Assembly: GCF_022370755.2 (NCBI RefSeq)
Contig: NZ_CP092364.2
Span: 4,092,001 to 4,156,000 of the forward strand
Length of the DNA: 64,000 nt
Direction: 5' to 3'
DNA from: Mycolicibacterium goodii
GTDB lineage: Bacteria > Actinomycetota > Actinomycetes > Mycobacteriales > Mycobacteriaceae
How positions within the stretch are numbered: the first letter of the stretch is position 1; every line of letters starts with the position of its first letter. Below the pieces are notes generated by a model. The model was not told the origin of the DNA. It ran no database searches and saw nothing but the letters and a program-made list of their open reading frames with translations. Of the stretch, positions 7,782 through 16,227 are shown one piece after another. Both the position numbers and the translations under genes were made by a program.

Positions 7782-9293
7782 TCATCTCGCCTCCTCGAGC
7801 ACCATCGACACCGCTTCTGTCAGCGTCGATGCCACGCGTGCCCGTTCACGCGCGTGCGAAACCTCTTGCGGCAAGGTCTTCTCGGTCGGAACCAGGACCG
7901 CGCGGGCACGCGCTGCCAGGGCCGCCTGCACGTCGCCCCCGGTGTCGCCGATGAGCACGCAGCGATCCGGCCGGACACCGAGTGCCTCGGCGGCGGCCAA
8001 AACCATGCCGGGCTGGGGTTTACGGCACCCGCAACCGTCGTCGGCGTCATGCACACAGATCTGCCAGGCGTCGAACGGACCGAGCAGTTCATCGACACGT
8101 GCGTTGACCTGTGTCAGTTGGTCCGAACCGATCAGCCCCTTGGCGACACCGGACTGATTCGTCACCACCGCGAGCAGGATCCCGCGGTCCCGCAACCGAT
8201 TCAGTGCCTCGTCTGCACCGGTGACCGGACGGACACCACCGGGATCGTTGAGATACGGTACATCTTCGATGATCGTGTCGTCGCGGTCGAGCAGGACCGC
8301 CAGTGGTGGATCGCGGTGTGCCGCACGGAAATCCCACTCTCCACGCAGGCGGTGATACACCGCGACCGGTGGGATCAGCACGCTCGTCGACAACATCCGC
8401 ACCGCTTCACCGATGGTGCGTCGTCCGGACAGGAACCGGCGCAGCGCGAAATCGGCCGTCAGCGCGCACCATGCGATGCGGCCCCACCGCGCCACCCTGC
8501 GATCGGGGGAGGCGAGTGCGACGCACGCCGCGACTGTCGTGGCGATGTGCGCGGGCAGTCGGCCCCTGCCCTCACCGATGGCCGGGCGCCACCTCTTGCC
8601 GTACTTGCGGCGCAGCAGAGCGTCATCGCGGTTGCCGATCTGGGCCCGCACACTGCTCATCCACCGCGCCTGGGCCACCGGATGAGTCGAGCGGCGCGCG
8701 CCTTGCACGATCTTCTTGCCGGACAACGTGATCCGCAGGCCAAGATCGGAGTCCTCGCGGTAGGCACGTGGGAACCTCTCGTCGAATCCGCCGACCTCGA
8801 CCAGCGCTGACCTGCGGTATGCCATGTCGGCGGTGATCCACTGCGCGGTCTCCAGCCGCTGTGTTCGCCGCTCGTCGTCGGAGACGCGTCGCCCGGGCCG
8901 GACCGGAACGCCGATGATGGCCTGTGATCCGACGGCACCGGTGGACTCGGCCGCCGCGAGATCCTCGGCCAGTGCCGCGGCCCAACCGGGGTCGGGGCGT
9001 ACGTCGTCGTCGAGGAAGCAGATCCAGCGTGCGGTGGTGCGGCGCCATCCGGCGTTGCGCGCCGCGGCGGGTCCGCGGCCTCCGCTGCGCACCACGGTGA
9101 CCGGCAGGCTCGACGTGATCAACAGTGGCGGGTCGGCTTTCGCACGGTCGTCGACGACGATCACCGACTGCGGTCGGACCCCGGGGGATTTCGCCAGATC
9201 CTTCTCCAGCGCCGCCAGCAGGCGCTGCAGGGTGGGCCGCCCGATCGTGGGGATGACGACCGCGAAGTCCCGAGCCGGATCGGCCGCGCTCAA
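7782..9293 (-). CDS. GT2 glycosyltransferase fused to GmhB-like heptose bisphosphate phosphatase
   Basis: A two-domain protein. Residues ~1-250 are a GT2 transferase (FAVVIPTIGRPTLQRLL, then a DDD-type FLDDDVRPDPGWA and a late EDSDLGLR). About 70 linker residues follow. The last 175 residues are a HAD-IIIA phosphatase: DRDDT nucleophile motif at about 336-340, VVTNQSG, the zinc-site pattern CVHDADDGCGCRKP typical of GmhB, and IGDTGGD. GmhB removes the 7-phosphate of heptose 1,7-bisphosphate between the two HldE reactions, completing ADP-heptose synthesis in this operon. I chose TTG 9293, which overlaps the TGA of the upstream gene as TTGA; an in-frame ATG at 9356 would add 21 residues but overlap that gene by 67 bases. 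Confidence 0.85.
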   Translation of the reverse strand: MSAADPARDFAVVIPTIGRPTLQRLLAALEKDLAKSPGVRPQSVIVVDDRAKADPPLLITSSLPVTVVRSGGRGPAAARNAGWRRTTARWICFLDDDVRPDPGWAAALAEDLAAAESTGAVGSQAIIGVPVRPGRRVSDDERRTQRLETAQWITADMAYRRSALVEVGGFDERFPRAYREDSDLGLRITLSGKKIVQGARRSTHPVAQARWMSSVRAQIGNRDDALLRRKYGKRWRPAIGEGRGRLPAHIATTVAACVALASPDRRVARWGRIAWCALTADFALRRFLSGRRTIGEAVRMLSTSVLIPPVAVYHRLRGEWDFRAAHRDPPLAVLLDRDDTIIEDVPYLNDPGGVRPVTGADEALNRLRDRGILLAVVTNQSGVAKGLIGSDQLTQVNARVDELLGPFDAWQICVHDADDGCGCRKPQPGMVLAAAEALGVRPDRCVLIGDTGGDVQAALAARARAVLVPTEKTLPQEVSHARERARVASTLTEAVSMVLEEAR

Positions 9294-10903
9294 TTGGACC
9301 TCCGCACGAGGAAGGGACCGATCGCCAGCACGTCGATCGGTGCGCTGCCGAAACACTCGAGTGCGTCGCGCGGGCTGTCGACCATGGGCCTGCCCGCGGT
9401 GTTGAAGCTCGTGTTGACGATCACCGGCACACCGGTGCGCTCGGCGAACCTGCTGATCGTGGCGTGCAGCAGCGCGTCGTCACGGTCGACGGTCTGGATG
9501 CGCGCGGTGTTGTCGACATGGGTGACCGCGGGAATCCGCTCCCGCCAGTCCGGTGCGACGTCGTGGACGAACAGCATGTACGGGCTGGGAAGCGGTCCGC
9601 CGGAGAAGATCTCGCCGGCCCGCTCGGCGAGCACCATCGGTGCGACCGGGCGGAACTGCTCACGTCCCTTGACCGCGTTGAGCCGGTCGAGGTTGTCGGC
9701 ACGACGCGGATCGGCCAGCAGTGACCGCCGCCCCAGTGCCCTCGGGCCGAATTCGGACCGGCCCTGGAACCATCCGACGATGCGGTCGTCGGCCAGCGCG
9801 TCACCCACGGCGGCGGCGAGATCATCGGGGCGTTCGAACGGCACGGCCGCTTCGGACAGTGCCGCCTCGATCTCGTCGTCGGAGAATCCGCGGCCGAGCG
9901 CGGCCGTCGGCATCGGCGTGATGGGCTCGCCCGCCTCGGCCGCCAGAGACAGCGCGGCACCGAGCGCCGTGCCCGAGTCACCCGCCGCGGGCTGCACCCA
10001 CACACTGCGGAAACCACCGCTGTTGTGGAGTTTGGAGTTGGCGACGCAGTTGAGCGCCACTCCCCCCGCCAGGCAGAGGTTTTCGCGGTCGGTACGGGTG
10101 CGCAGCCACCGCACCAGATCGAGCAGGACCTCCTCGACGACGCGCTGTACGCTGCACGCCAGGTCGACCCGGTCATCCCAGTCGGTACCGCATCGACTCC
10201 AGTCCACCGGTTCGGTGCGGAAACCACCGTCGCCGGTGGTGTACACGAGTTCCCGGAACTCGTCGATGAACCGCGGCCGACCGTAGGAGGCCATCGCCAT
10301 GACCTTGTACTCGTCGCTGGACCGTTTGAAGCCCAGGTGCTGGGTCAGGTCCTCGTAGAGCAGCCCGAGGGAGTGTGGTAGTTCCTGTGCGGCGAGGATG
10401 TCGAGCTTGTTGTCCGTGTAGACCCCGGCGAGCATCGAGGTCCGTTCACCGCGGCCGTCGACCACCAGCACCGCACAGTCGGGATGAGGTGAGGCCAGAG
10501 CGCTCGAGGCCGCATGTGCCACGTGGTGTCGGACATACCGGACGATGCCGGGATCCAATCCGGGCAGGGCGGATTGCAGGAACCGCGGCGCCCGTTCGGC
10601 GTAGAGCGTGCGCAGATACTCCCAATCGCGGTCCAGGCCCGGCAGGTCGGTGTCCTGCCCCTGCATCAGACGTGGGTCGTAGGAGTATCCGACCGCGTCG
10701 AGATCCGACGGGGACAGCCCGGCCACCTCGAGGCACCACCGCGCCGATTGCACGGGAAGTTCCCACGTCGAGAACGCGACGGCTTCCTTGCCGTGTTTGC
10801 GTCGGCTGAACCGTTCCTCTTCGGCCGCTGCGACGATGTGTCCGTCCACCACCAGCGCGGCGGCCGGGTCGTGGAATACCGCATTGATTCCCAGAATCCG
10901 CAC
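9290..10903 (-). CDS. Carbamoyltransferase (NodU/CmcH family)
   Basis: A 537-residue protein starting MRILGINAVFHDPAAALVVDG, the ASKHA-fold opening of O-carbamoyltransferases. HHVAHAASSALASPH (about residues 125-140) supplies metal-binding histidines, GGVALNCVANSKL (about 280) belongs to the adenylate site, and the C-terminal part (EFGPRALGRRSLLADPR, VNTSFNTAGRP) is the conserved YrdC-unlike core of NodU, TobZ and CmcH. These enzymes put a carbamoyl group from carbamoyl phosphate on a sugar or antibiotic hydroxyl. It is the second gene of the glycan operon, so the final sugar is predicted to be carbamoylated. Confidence 0.9.
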   Translation of the reverse strand: MRILGINAVFHDPAAALVVDGHIVAAAEEERFSRRKHGKEAVAFSTWELPVQSARWCLEVAGLSPSDLDAVGYSYDPRLMQGQDTDLPGLDRDWEYLRTLYAERAPRFLQSALPGLDPGIVRYVRHHVAHAASSALASPHPDCAVLVVDGRGERTSMLAGVYTDNKLDILAAQELPHSLGLLYEDLTQHLGFKRSSDEYKVMAMASYGRPRFIDEFRELVYTTGDGGFRTEPVDWSRCGTDWDDRVDLACSVQRVVEEVLLDLVRWLRTRTDRENLCLAGGVALNCVANSKLHNSGGFRSVWVQPAAGDSGTALGAALSLAAEAGEPITPMPTAALGRGFSDDEIEAALSEAAVPFERPDDLAAAVGDALADDRIVGWFQGRSEFGPRALGRRSLLADPRRADNLDRLNAVKGREQFRPVAPMVLAERAGEIFSGGPLPSPYMLFVHDVAPDWRERIPAVTHVDNTARIQTVDRDDALLHATISRFAERTGVPVIVNTSFNTAGRPMVDSPRDALECFGSAPIDVLAIGPFLVRRSN

Positions 10904-10912
10904 GTGCTTCTC

Positions 10913-11848
10913 CTAACGTTGTTGGGCGGCAAACCATTTGATGGTCCTGGCGAGTCCTTCGCGGCAACCCACCCTGGGTTGCCACCCCAGCTGTTCTCGG
11001 GCGGCGCTGATGTCGGGACACCGCCGTTGGGGGTCGTCTTCGCCGAGGGGCAGGAACTCGATGGAGGAGGCACTGCCTGCCAGTTCCCGGATGAGCTCGG
11101 CGATCTCCAGCACCGTCAGTTCGTGGGGGTTGCCGATGTTGAGCGGTCCCGCGCAGTCGGATTCGGCGAGTTTGAGCAGCGCGTCGACGGTGTCGTCGAC
11201 GTAGCACAACGAACGGGTCTGCCGTCCGGTGCCGTGCACCGTGATCGGATCCCCGGCCAGCGCCTGCCGGCAGAACGTCGGCACGATGCGTCCGTCGTCG
11301 CCGCGCATCCGCGGCCCATAGGTGTTGAAGAGTCGCGCGACAGCGATGTCGGCGCCCCTGGCGCGCCGATATGCGAACGTCAGCGCTTCGGCGAAGCGTT
11401 TGGCCTCGTCGTAGACGCTGCGCAGTCCGACAGGATTGACGTTGCCCCAATAGCTTTCGCGCTGAGGATGCTCGAGCGGATCCCCATAGACCTCGCTGGT
11501 GGAGGTCAGGACGAACCGGGCGCCGCACCGTTCGGCGAAATCCAGCGCGTTGGCGGTGCCGAGCGAGCCGGCACGCAGGGTCTGCACCGGCATGCGCTGG
11601 TAGTCGACCGGCGACGCGGGCGACGCCAGATGGAACACGGTGTCCACGACCGGCACATCCGTCAGCGGGGCGCTGATGTCGTGGTGGACGAAGGTGTACC
11701 CGTCACGTCCGTTCAGCAGGCCGACGGTGGGCGGCGCGCTGGTCGACAGGTCGTCGACACAGATGACCTCGCGGCCGTCGTCGAGCAGTCGTTCACACAG
11801 GTGGCCACCGAGGAAGCCCCCTCCACCGGTGACCAGAACTCGTTTCAT
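10913..11848 (-). CDS. UDP-glucuronate decarboxylase-like NAD-dependent epimerase/dehydratase
   Basis: About 311 residues, an extended SDR. VLVTGGGGFLGGHLCERLL binds NAD; TSTSEVYGDPLEHPQ, ESYWGNVNPVGLRSVYDEAKR (catalytic Y and K) and ARLFNTYGPRM match UDP-xylose synthases (UXS) closely, better than dTDP-glucose dehydratases. The predicted reaction is UDP-glucuronate to UDP-xylose, feeding on the Ugd product at the other end of the operon. ATG 11848 was chosen; GTG 11857 would add three residues. It is the first minus-strand gene of the operon, 49 bases from the divergent GT2 gene. Lacking a biochemical test, a 4-keto-pentose product (ArnA-like) is also possible. Confidence 0.85.
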   Translation of the reverse strand: MKRVLVTGGGGFLGGHLCERLLDDGREVICVDDLSTSAPPTVGLLNGRDGYTFVHHDISAPLTDVPVVDTVFHLASPASPVDYQRMPVQTLRAGSLGTANALDFAERCGARFVLTSTSEVYGDPLEHPQRESYWGNVNPVGLRSVYDEAKRFAEALTFAYRRARGADIAVARLFNTYGPRMRGDDGRIVPTFCRQALAGDPITVHGTGRQTRSLCYVDDTVDALLKLAESDCAGPLNIGNPHELTVLEIAELIRELAGSASSIEFLPLGEDDPQRRCPDISAAREQLGWQPRVGCREGLARTIKWFAAQQR

Positions 11849-11861
11849 CTCATGCACGATG

Positions 11862-11886
11862 GTTTACCGTTCCTCGTCGCGGGTAG
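11862..11886 (+). promoter_or_regulatory. Predicted SigF promoter for the GT2 gene
   Basis: GTTT at 11862-11865, 15 bases, GGGTAG at 11881-11886. The ATG of the GT2 gene begins 12 bases after the -10 box. The minus-strand operon starts just to the left; I found no equivalent box facing it. Confidence 0.6.
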
Positions 11887-11897
11887 CTCGCCGGGTT

Positions 11898-12794
11898 ATG
11901 GATGAGAGCACGCTGCAGCGCAAGATGTCGTTCGTGATCGCCAGCCGCAACCGGGCACCGGAACTCGCCTCCGTGGTCCAGCGGCTCCTGGAGACCACAC
12001 CCTGCCCGGTCATCGTGGTGGACAACGGGTCCGACGACGATTCGGTGGCGGTGGTCGGCCGGATCGCCGCCGGGTCCGAGGGCCGCGTCGTGGTGATCGG
12101 GCTCTCGGTCAATCTCGGTGCGGTCGCACGCAACGTCGGCGTCGCGGCGAGCCGCACGCCGTATGTCGCCTTCTGCGACGACGACTCCTGGTGGGAACCG
12201 CAGGCTCTCGCGCTCGGTGCCGAGATCTTCGATCGGTACCCGACCACCGCGGTCCTCGCGGGCCGCACGGAGGTCTGGCCGCAGCGCCGCGAGGACCCCC
12301 TCGTCGAGCAGTTGGCCAACAGCGCGCTGGGCAGGCGCCACGACTTGCCGGGCCCGTCGATCCTCGGGTTCCTCGCCTGCTCGGCGATGGTGCGGAAAAC
12401 GGCGTTCGAGGCCGCGGGCGGGTTCAGCGAGATCCTGCACTTCCGCGGTGAAGAGCGCTTGCTCGCACTGGATCTCGCTGCGCTGGGCTGGGACCTCTGT
12501 TACTGCGCGGAGCTCACGGCCATCCATCAGCCATCCGTGGCGCGGCCGACCACCGCGGCACAGGACGCCCGCAGCCTCCGCAACGACGTGCTGACCACGT
12601 GGCTGCGCAGGCCCACTCGGCACTGTGTGCGGGCAACCGGGTCGCTGCTTGGCGCCGCCCTGCGCGACGCCGAGCACGCCCGGGCCGCGCTGGAGGCCGT
12701 GCTCCGGGTGCCCGCGGTGATCACCCACCGCAAGCGGCTGCCTTCGACTGTCGAGAACGCGCTCGCGGTCCTCGAGCGCGACAGTCAGCGTTGA
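11898..12794 (+). CDS. Glycosyltransferase family 2
   Basis: 298 residues from ATG 11898. The opening MSFVIASRNRAPELASVVQRLLE and the segment VDNGSDDDSVAVV are the nucleotide-binding half of GT-A glycosyltransferases; YVAFCDDDSWWEP carries the DxD metal motif and FRGEERLLALDLAALGWDL the acceptor-side acidic motif. No membrane segments are evident, so it is likely cytosolic or peripheral. It is transcribed away from the glycan operon behind a SigF-type promoter and converges on the GT4 gene with 5 bases between. Longer in-frame starts to 11640 are unlikely because they would run back across the promoter and into the UXS-like gene. Confidence 0.85.
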   Translation: MDESTLQRKMSFVIASRNRAPELASVVQRLLETTPCPVIVVDNGSDDDSVAVVGRIAAGSEGRVVVIGLSVNLGAVARNVGVAASRTPYVAFCDDDSWWEPQALALGAEIFDRYPTTAVLAGRTEVWPQRREDPLVEQLANSALGRRHDLPGPSILGFLACSAMVRKTAFEAAGGFSEILHFRGEERLLALDLAALGWDLCYCAELTAIHQPSVARPTTAAQDARSLRNDVLTTWLRRPTRHCVRATGSLLGAALRDAEHARAALEAVLRVPAVITHRKRLPSTVENALAVLERDSQR

Positions 12795-12799
12795 CGTCG

Positions 12800-14023
12800 T
12801 CATCCCAGCGATGCGCTCGGCGTGTCGGGCTGCTGATAGCCGGAGGGGCCGACGCGGTCATAGACCCGCACGGTGTCCGCGGCGATCCGATCCCAGGTGT
12901 AGCGGGATCTGGCGCGGTCGCGTCCGGCCGCCCCGAGGCTCCGCCTGCGGAAATCGTCACGCAGCAGGTCGTTGAGGGCCCCGGCCACCCGGTCCGGTCG
13001 TTTCGGGGTCACCAGGCGGCCGGTCACGTCGTGCACGACGGTGTCGAGCATCCCACCGACTGCCGACGCCACCACCGGGACACCACACGCCATCGCCTCC
13101 AGCGGCACGATCCCGAAGGGCTCGTACCACGGCGTGCACGCCACCACGTCCGCCGAGCGCAGGATCGCGGGCATGTCCGCACGCGCGACCGCGCCGTACA
13201 GCTTCACCCGGTCGTCGACCCCGAGTTGACGAGCCAACTCCCGCAGCCGGCAGGCCTCCGGGTCCCGGTCCATCCCGGCTTGGTCCGGTCCACCGACGAT
13301 GACCAGTTCGGCGTTCGGAACGCTCGGCAGCGCACGGATGACGACGTCGAACCCCTTCCGGGGCACGAATCTGCCGACGCTGACGATGCGATGCAACTCC
13401 CCCCGCGGAGCCCTCGGCCCGTCCGGGCGGAACAGATCCACGTCGACACCGCACGGCACGACCGAGGTCTGCGACCGTGACCGGCCCAGCCGCATGAGCT
13501 CGAACACCTCGTCGGTACAGGTCGCCGCGACCCACGTGGCGCAGCGCGCCACCATCGCCTCCAGCTTCAACCGATCGGGCGGGCTGGTGTCCCTGGCGCC
13601 CTGGTGGCGCCGTTTCACCACACCGAGGGCATGGAAGGTCTGCACTGCGGGCAGGTTGAGGTGGCGTGCCGCGAGCTGGGTGGCCACCCCGGACATCCAG
13701 AAATGGGCGTGCACGACGTCCGGCCTGTTCGCCGACCAGGCCCGGTCGAGGTACCGCGCGAAATTGCCCATGTACGGGAGCAATTCGTCTTTGGGAATCG
13801 GCTCGGCAGGTCCGGCAGGCACGTGGTGGACGCTGTACCCGTCAGGCGTGTCGATGCGCTCGGGCAGATCCGGGTCGTCACGCCTGGTGAAGACCGCCAC
13901 CTCGTGTCCGCGCCGGCTCAGCGCGGCCGACAATTCCGCGACATGCACATTCTGCCCCCCGGCATCGACGCCGCCGAGGGCTGCGAGCGGGCTGGCGTGC
14001 TCGGATACCATCGCGATCTTCAT
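12800..14023 (-). CDS. Glycosyltransferase family 4
   Basis: A 407-residue GT-B glycosyltransferase. The N-terminal domain opens KIAMVSEHASPLAALGGVDAGGQNVHVAELSAAL, the loop typical of MshA and sucrose-phosphate-synthase-like GT4 enzymes; PCGVDVDLFRP and the donor-site EX7E motif EPFGIVPLE lie in the C-terminal half, with VVGGPDQ between. It follows the other GT4 gene by 15 bases, in the same direction, probably one transcript from the SigF-type promoter at 15022-15045. Donor and acceptor are not predictable; resemblance to MshA alone does not make it the mycothiol enzyme. Confidence 0.88.
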   Translation of the reverse strand: MKIAMVSEHASPLAALGGVDAGGQNVHVAELSAALSRRGHEVAVFTRRDDPDLPERIDTPDGYSVHHVPAGPAEPIPKDELLPYMGNFARYLDRAWSANRPDVVHAHFWMSGVATQLAARHLNLPAVQTFHALGVVKRRHQGARDTSPPDRLKLEAMVARCATWVAATCTDEVFELMRLGRSRSQTSVVPCGVDVDLFRPDGPRAPRGELHRIVSVGRFVPRKGFDVVIRALPSVPNAELVIVGGPDQAGMDRDPEACRLRELARQLGVDDRVKLYGAVARADMPAILRSADVVACTPWYEPFGIVPLEAMACGVPVVASAVGGMLDTVVHDVTGRLVTPKRPDRVAGALNDLLRDDFRRRSLGAAGRDRARSRYTWDRIAADTVRVYDRVGPSGYQQPDTPSASLG

Positions 14024-14038
14024 TCACCACTCCTCGTG

Positions 14039-15010
14039 TCACCGGCACCACTCGGCGATCAACCGGTCCCAGTCGCGCAGGAACCGGTCGAGGCCGAAAT
14101 GGGCCAATGCGTGTTCACGGGCCGCTTTGCCCGCGACCATCGCCGCGGACAGATCGACCACATAGGTCTGGAGCGCGGATGCCAGCTGCTTGACATCCGC
14201 GCTCACCACGCCTGCCTCCGCAGGAACCGCCATCGGCGCTTCGGTCGACGCCACCGCGACGATCGGCATACCGAGGAACATCGCCTCGAGCAGGGACAAG
14301 CCCAGCGAGGTCCACCGCGCCGTGTGCAGGTAGACCCGCCGCTGGGCGATCTCGTGCAGCACGCGTGGATGTCCGACGTCGCCTCGTCCCGTCACCGCGC
14401 CGAGCCGGCCCTCACGGTTGAGATCGTCGGTGCCGATGCCCCAGACATCGATCGGAACGCTTGTGCTCAGATCCGCGAGCAGATCGGTCCCGACTGTTCG
14501 CCAGCGCCGCATCGGTTCGTTGATCATCGTCGCCGCAGCGCCGATCTCACCACTGAAAAGGTTGCCGGGATCGGCGATTCCGTGCGCGATGACGTGTGTG
14601 GGCGCGACGCCGTTGTCCCACATCAATCGGTTGTAATCGGTCACGTGCACCAACGGGATGTCGCGTCGCTCGGCGAGGGGGTGGACACTGTCCACCGCGT
14701 TGGGGCGGGGCGCGTTGTGCTCGACGTACACCGCGGGCACGTCCACACCCGGCCGTCGGCCCGAAAATCGTTCCACCAGTTCGATTTCGTGCGGCCGCTG
14801 CAACACCACGAGATCGATGTCCTCGTCCCGCAACCGATCCAGCGGGACTTCCTGCGCAGCAGGCCAATTGCGGCCGCACAAACCGCGCCCGTCAGCGTCC
14901 TTGTCCACGTTGACCGGGATCAGGTAGCGATGCCCACCGCCGACGAACGATTCCATCCAGGAACCGTGCACGTGCCACGCCAAGATCGACCGGATCCGGT
15001 CTGCAGTCAT
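14039..15010 (-). CDS. Glycosyltransferase, GT4-like
   Basis: 323 residues from ATG 15010 (MTADRIRSILAWHVHGSWM). The N-terminal half is a GT-B acceptor domain with VVLQRPHEIELVE and YVEHNAPRP; the C-terminal half has GVGTDDLN-type beta strands and SLGLSLLEAMFLGMPIVAVASTE, a GT4 donor site with an E at the usual EX7E position. Start choice: the much longer reading frame extends through the divergent promoter region to 15298, but the SigF-like box at 15022-15045 and a sensible GT-B start both support 15010, 12 bases past the -10 box. First gene of a two-gene GT4 operon. Confidence 0.8.
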   Translation of the reverse strand: MTADRIRSILAWHVHGSWMESFVGGGHRYLIPVNVDKDADGRGLCGRNWPAAQEVPLDRLRDEDIDLVVLQRPHEIELVERFSGRRPGVDVPAVYVEHNAPRPNAVDSVHPLAERRDIPLVHVTDYNRLMWDNGVAPTHVIAHGIADPGNLFSGEIGAAATMINEPMRRWRTVGTDLLADLSTSVPIDVWGIGTDDLNREGRLGAVTGRGDVGHPRVLHEIAQRRVYLHTARWTSLGLSLLEAMFLGMPIVAVASTEAPMAVPAEAGVVSADVKQLASALQTYVVDLSAAMVAGKAAREHALAHFGLDRFLRDWDRLIAEWCR

Positions 15011-15020
15011 GTGACCCGGC

Positions 15021-15045
15021 GTACCCGGGCACTCGACTCTTAAAC
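15021..15045 (-). promoter_or_regulatory. Predicted SigF promoter for the two-GT4 operon
   Basis: Minus strand: GTTT (15045-15042), 15 bases, GGGTAC (15026-15021). Start codon 15010 follows 11 bases after the -10 box. It is back to back with another SigF-type promoter at 15055-15079. Confidence 0.65.
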
Positions 15046-15054
15046 ACGCGAAGA

Positions 15055-15079
15055 GTTTGATCGAGAACTTCTCGGGTAT
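15055..15079 (+). promoter_or_regulatory. Predicted SigF promoter for the SDR/NRAMP-like operon
   Basis: GTTT at 15055-15058, 15 bases, GGGTAT at 15074-15079, a full consensus match. The ATG of the small acidic protein is 11 bases further, so a leaderless transcript is likely. Confidence 0.7.
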
Positions 15080-15089
15080 CCGCTCGGCC

Positions 15090-15308
15090 ATGGAGCGCCA
15101 AGACGTACCCGACGAGGTGCCGGTCGCAGATGCCGTCGAGCAGGACCGGCCGGCTGTACGGCCACCGATCGACGAGGACCGCGACGACGAGAACAGCGTG
15201 TCCGATCCCGGAGGCCCTCCGCTGGAAGCCAGCGACGGCGACTGGCAGGAGCAGCGCGAAGCCGTCGAATTCGATCCCGACGACGAAATAGCAGACAACG
15301 AAAGCTAG
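15090..15308 (+). CDS. Small acidic protein of unknown function
   Basis: 72 residues from ATG 15090, very rich in Asp and Glu (PPIDEDRDDENS, EFDPDDEIADNES), with no hydrophobic segment and low complexity; probably intrinsically disordered. An upstream TTG at 15057 is in frame but lies inside the SigF-type promoter, so it is rejected. It is first in an operon with an SDR, a membrane-anchored protein, an NRAMP-like transporter and two small PRC-barrel-like proteins, separated from the SDR by 15 bases. No function can be assigned; a similar disordered acidic protein behind a SigF-type promoter occurs at 33312-33476. Confidence 0.6.
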   Translation: MERQDVPDEVPVADAVEQDRPAVRPPIDEDRDDENSVSDPGGPPLEASDGDWQEQREAVEFDPDDEIADNES

Positions 15309-15323
15309 TGAGGCGAAATACTC

Positions 15324-16211
15324 ATGGACAAGTTCGAATCCGACAGCCCGGGCGCAGACGAGGATCTCAACGACCAGAACAACGTGATCTCCTATCCCGG
15401 CCATACCGAGGACATGCCGGAAGAACCGCGCGATGAGATGGCCGATTATGTCGGTCGCGGCCTGCTCGAGGGCAAACGCGCGTTGATCACCGGTGGCGAT
15501 TCGGGTATCGGACGCGCCGTGGCGGTGGCATTCGCGAAGGAAGGCGCCGACGTGGCGATCGCGTACCTCGAAGAGCACGACGATGCCACGCACACCGCAT
15601 CGCTGGTGGAGCGCACCGGACGCCGCTGCCTGCGTTTGCCAGGAGATCTCGCCGATGTCGAGCAGTGCAAGGCGATCGTGACACGGACCGCCGGTGCGCT
15701 GGGCGGCATCGACATCCTGGTCAACAACGTTGCGTACCAGCGCCCCACGGAAGAGTTCACCGATATCAGCGATGAACAGTGGCGGCACACGTTCGCGGTC
15801 AACATCGACAGTTTCTTCTACGTCACCAAGGCCGCGCTCGACTACCTTCCCGACGGCGGTGCGATCATCAACACGGCCTCGATCAACGGGTTGCGCGGCA
15901 ACAAGACCCTGATCGACTACTCCGCCACCAAAGGCGCCGTCATCGCGCTGACCTATGCACTGGCGCAGTCGCTGACCGAACGCCGGATCCGGGTCAACTG
16001 CGTGGCCCCGGGGCCGGTGTGGACACCGCTGATCCCGGCCACCATGGATTCCGAGCGCGTCGAATCCTTCGGCGAACAAACGCCGTACAACCGGGCCGCG
16101 CAGCCCGACGAGATCGCGCCGTCTTACGTCTTCTTCGCCGCGGACCAGTTGTCGTCGTACTACACCGGTGAAGTACTCGCACCGCTCGGCGGCGAGACGC
16201 TCCCCGGCTGA
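15324..16211 (+). CDS. Short-chain dehydrogenase/reductase, general-stress type
   Basis: 295 residues. An ~45-residue acidic N-terminal extension (DEDLNDQNNVISYPGHTEDM) precedes the Rossmann core: ALITGGDSGIGRAVAVAFA, NNVAYQ, active site Ser in INTASINGLRG, and YSATKGAV (YxxxK). This layout, an extended N-terminus followed by GGDSGIG, is that of the YhdF/YhxC general-stress SDRs of Bacillus. Substrate unknown. The operon starts at a full-consensus SigF-type promoter, which fits a stress role. Confidence 0.88.
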   Translation: MDKFESDSPGADEDLNDQNNVISYPGHTEDMPEEPRDEMADYVGRGLLEGKRALITGGDSGIGRAVAVAFAKEGADVAIAYLEEHDDATHTASLVERTGRRCLRLPGDLADVEQCKAIVTRTAGALGGIDILVNNVAYQRPTEEFTDISDEQWRHTFAVNIDSFFYVTKAALDYLPDGGAIINTASINGLRGNKTLIDYSATKGAVIALTYALAQSLTERRIRVNCVAPGPVWTPLIPATMDSERVESFGEQTPYNRAAQPDEIAPSYVFFAADQLSSYYTGEVLAPLGGETLPG

Positions 16212-16227
16212 GTCGAGGTCACCCGCC

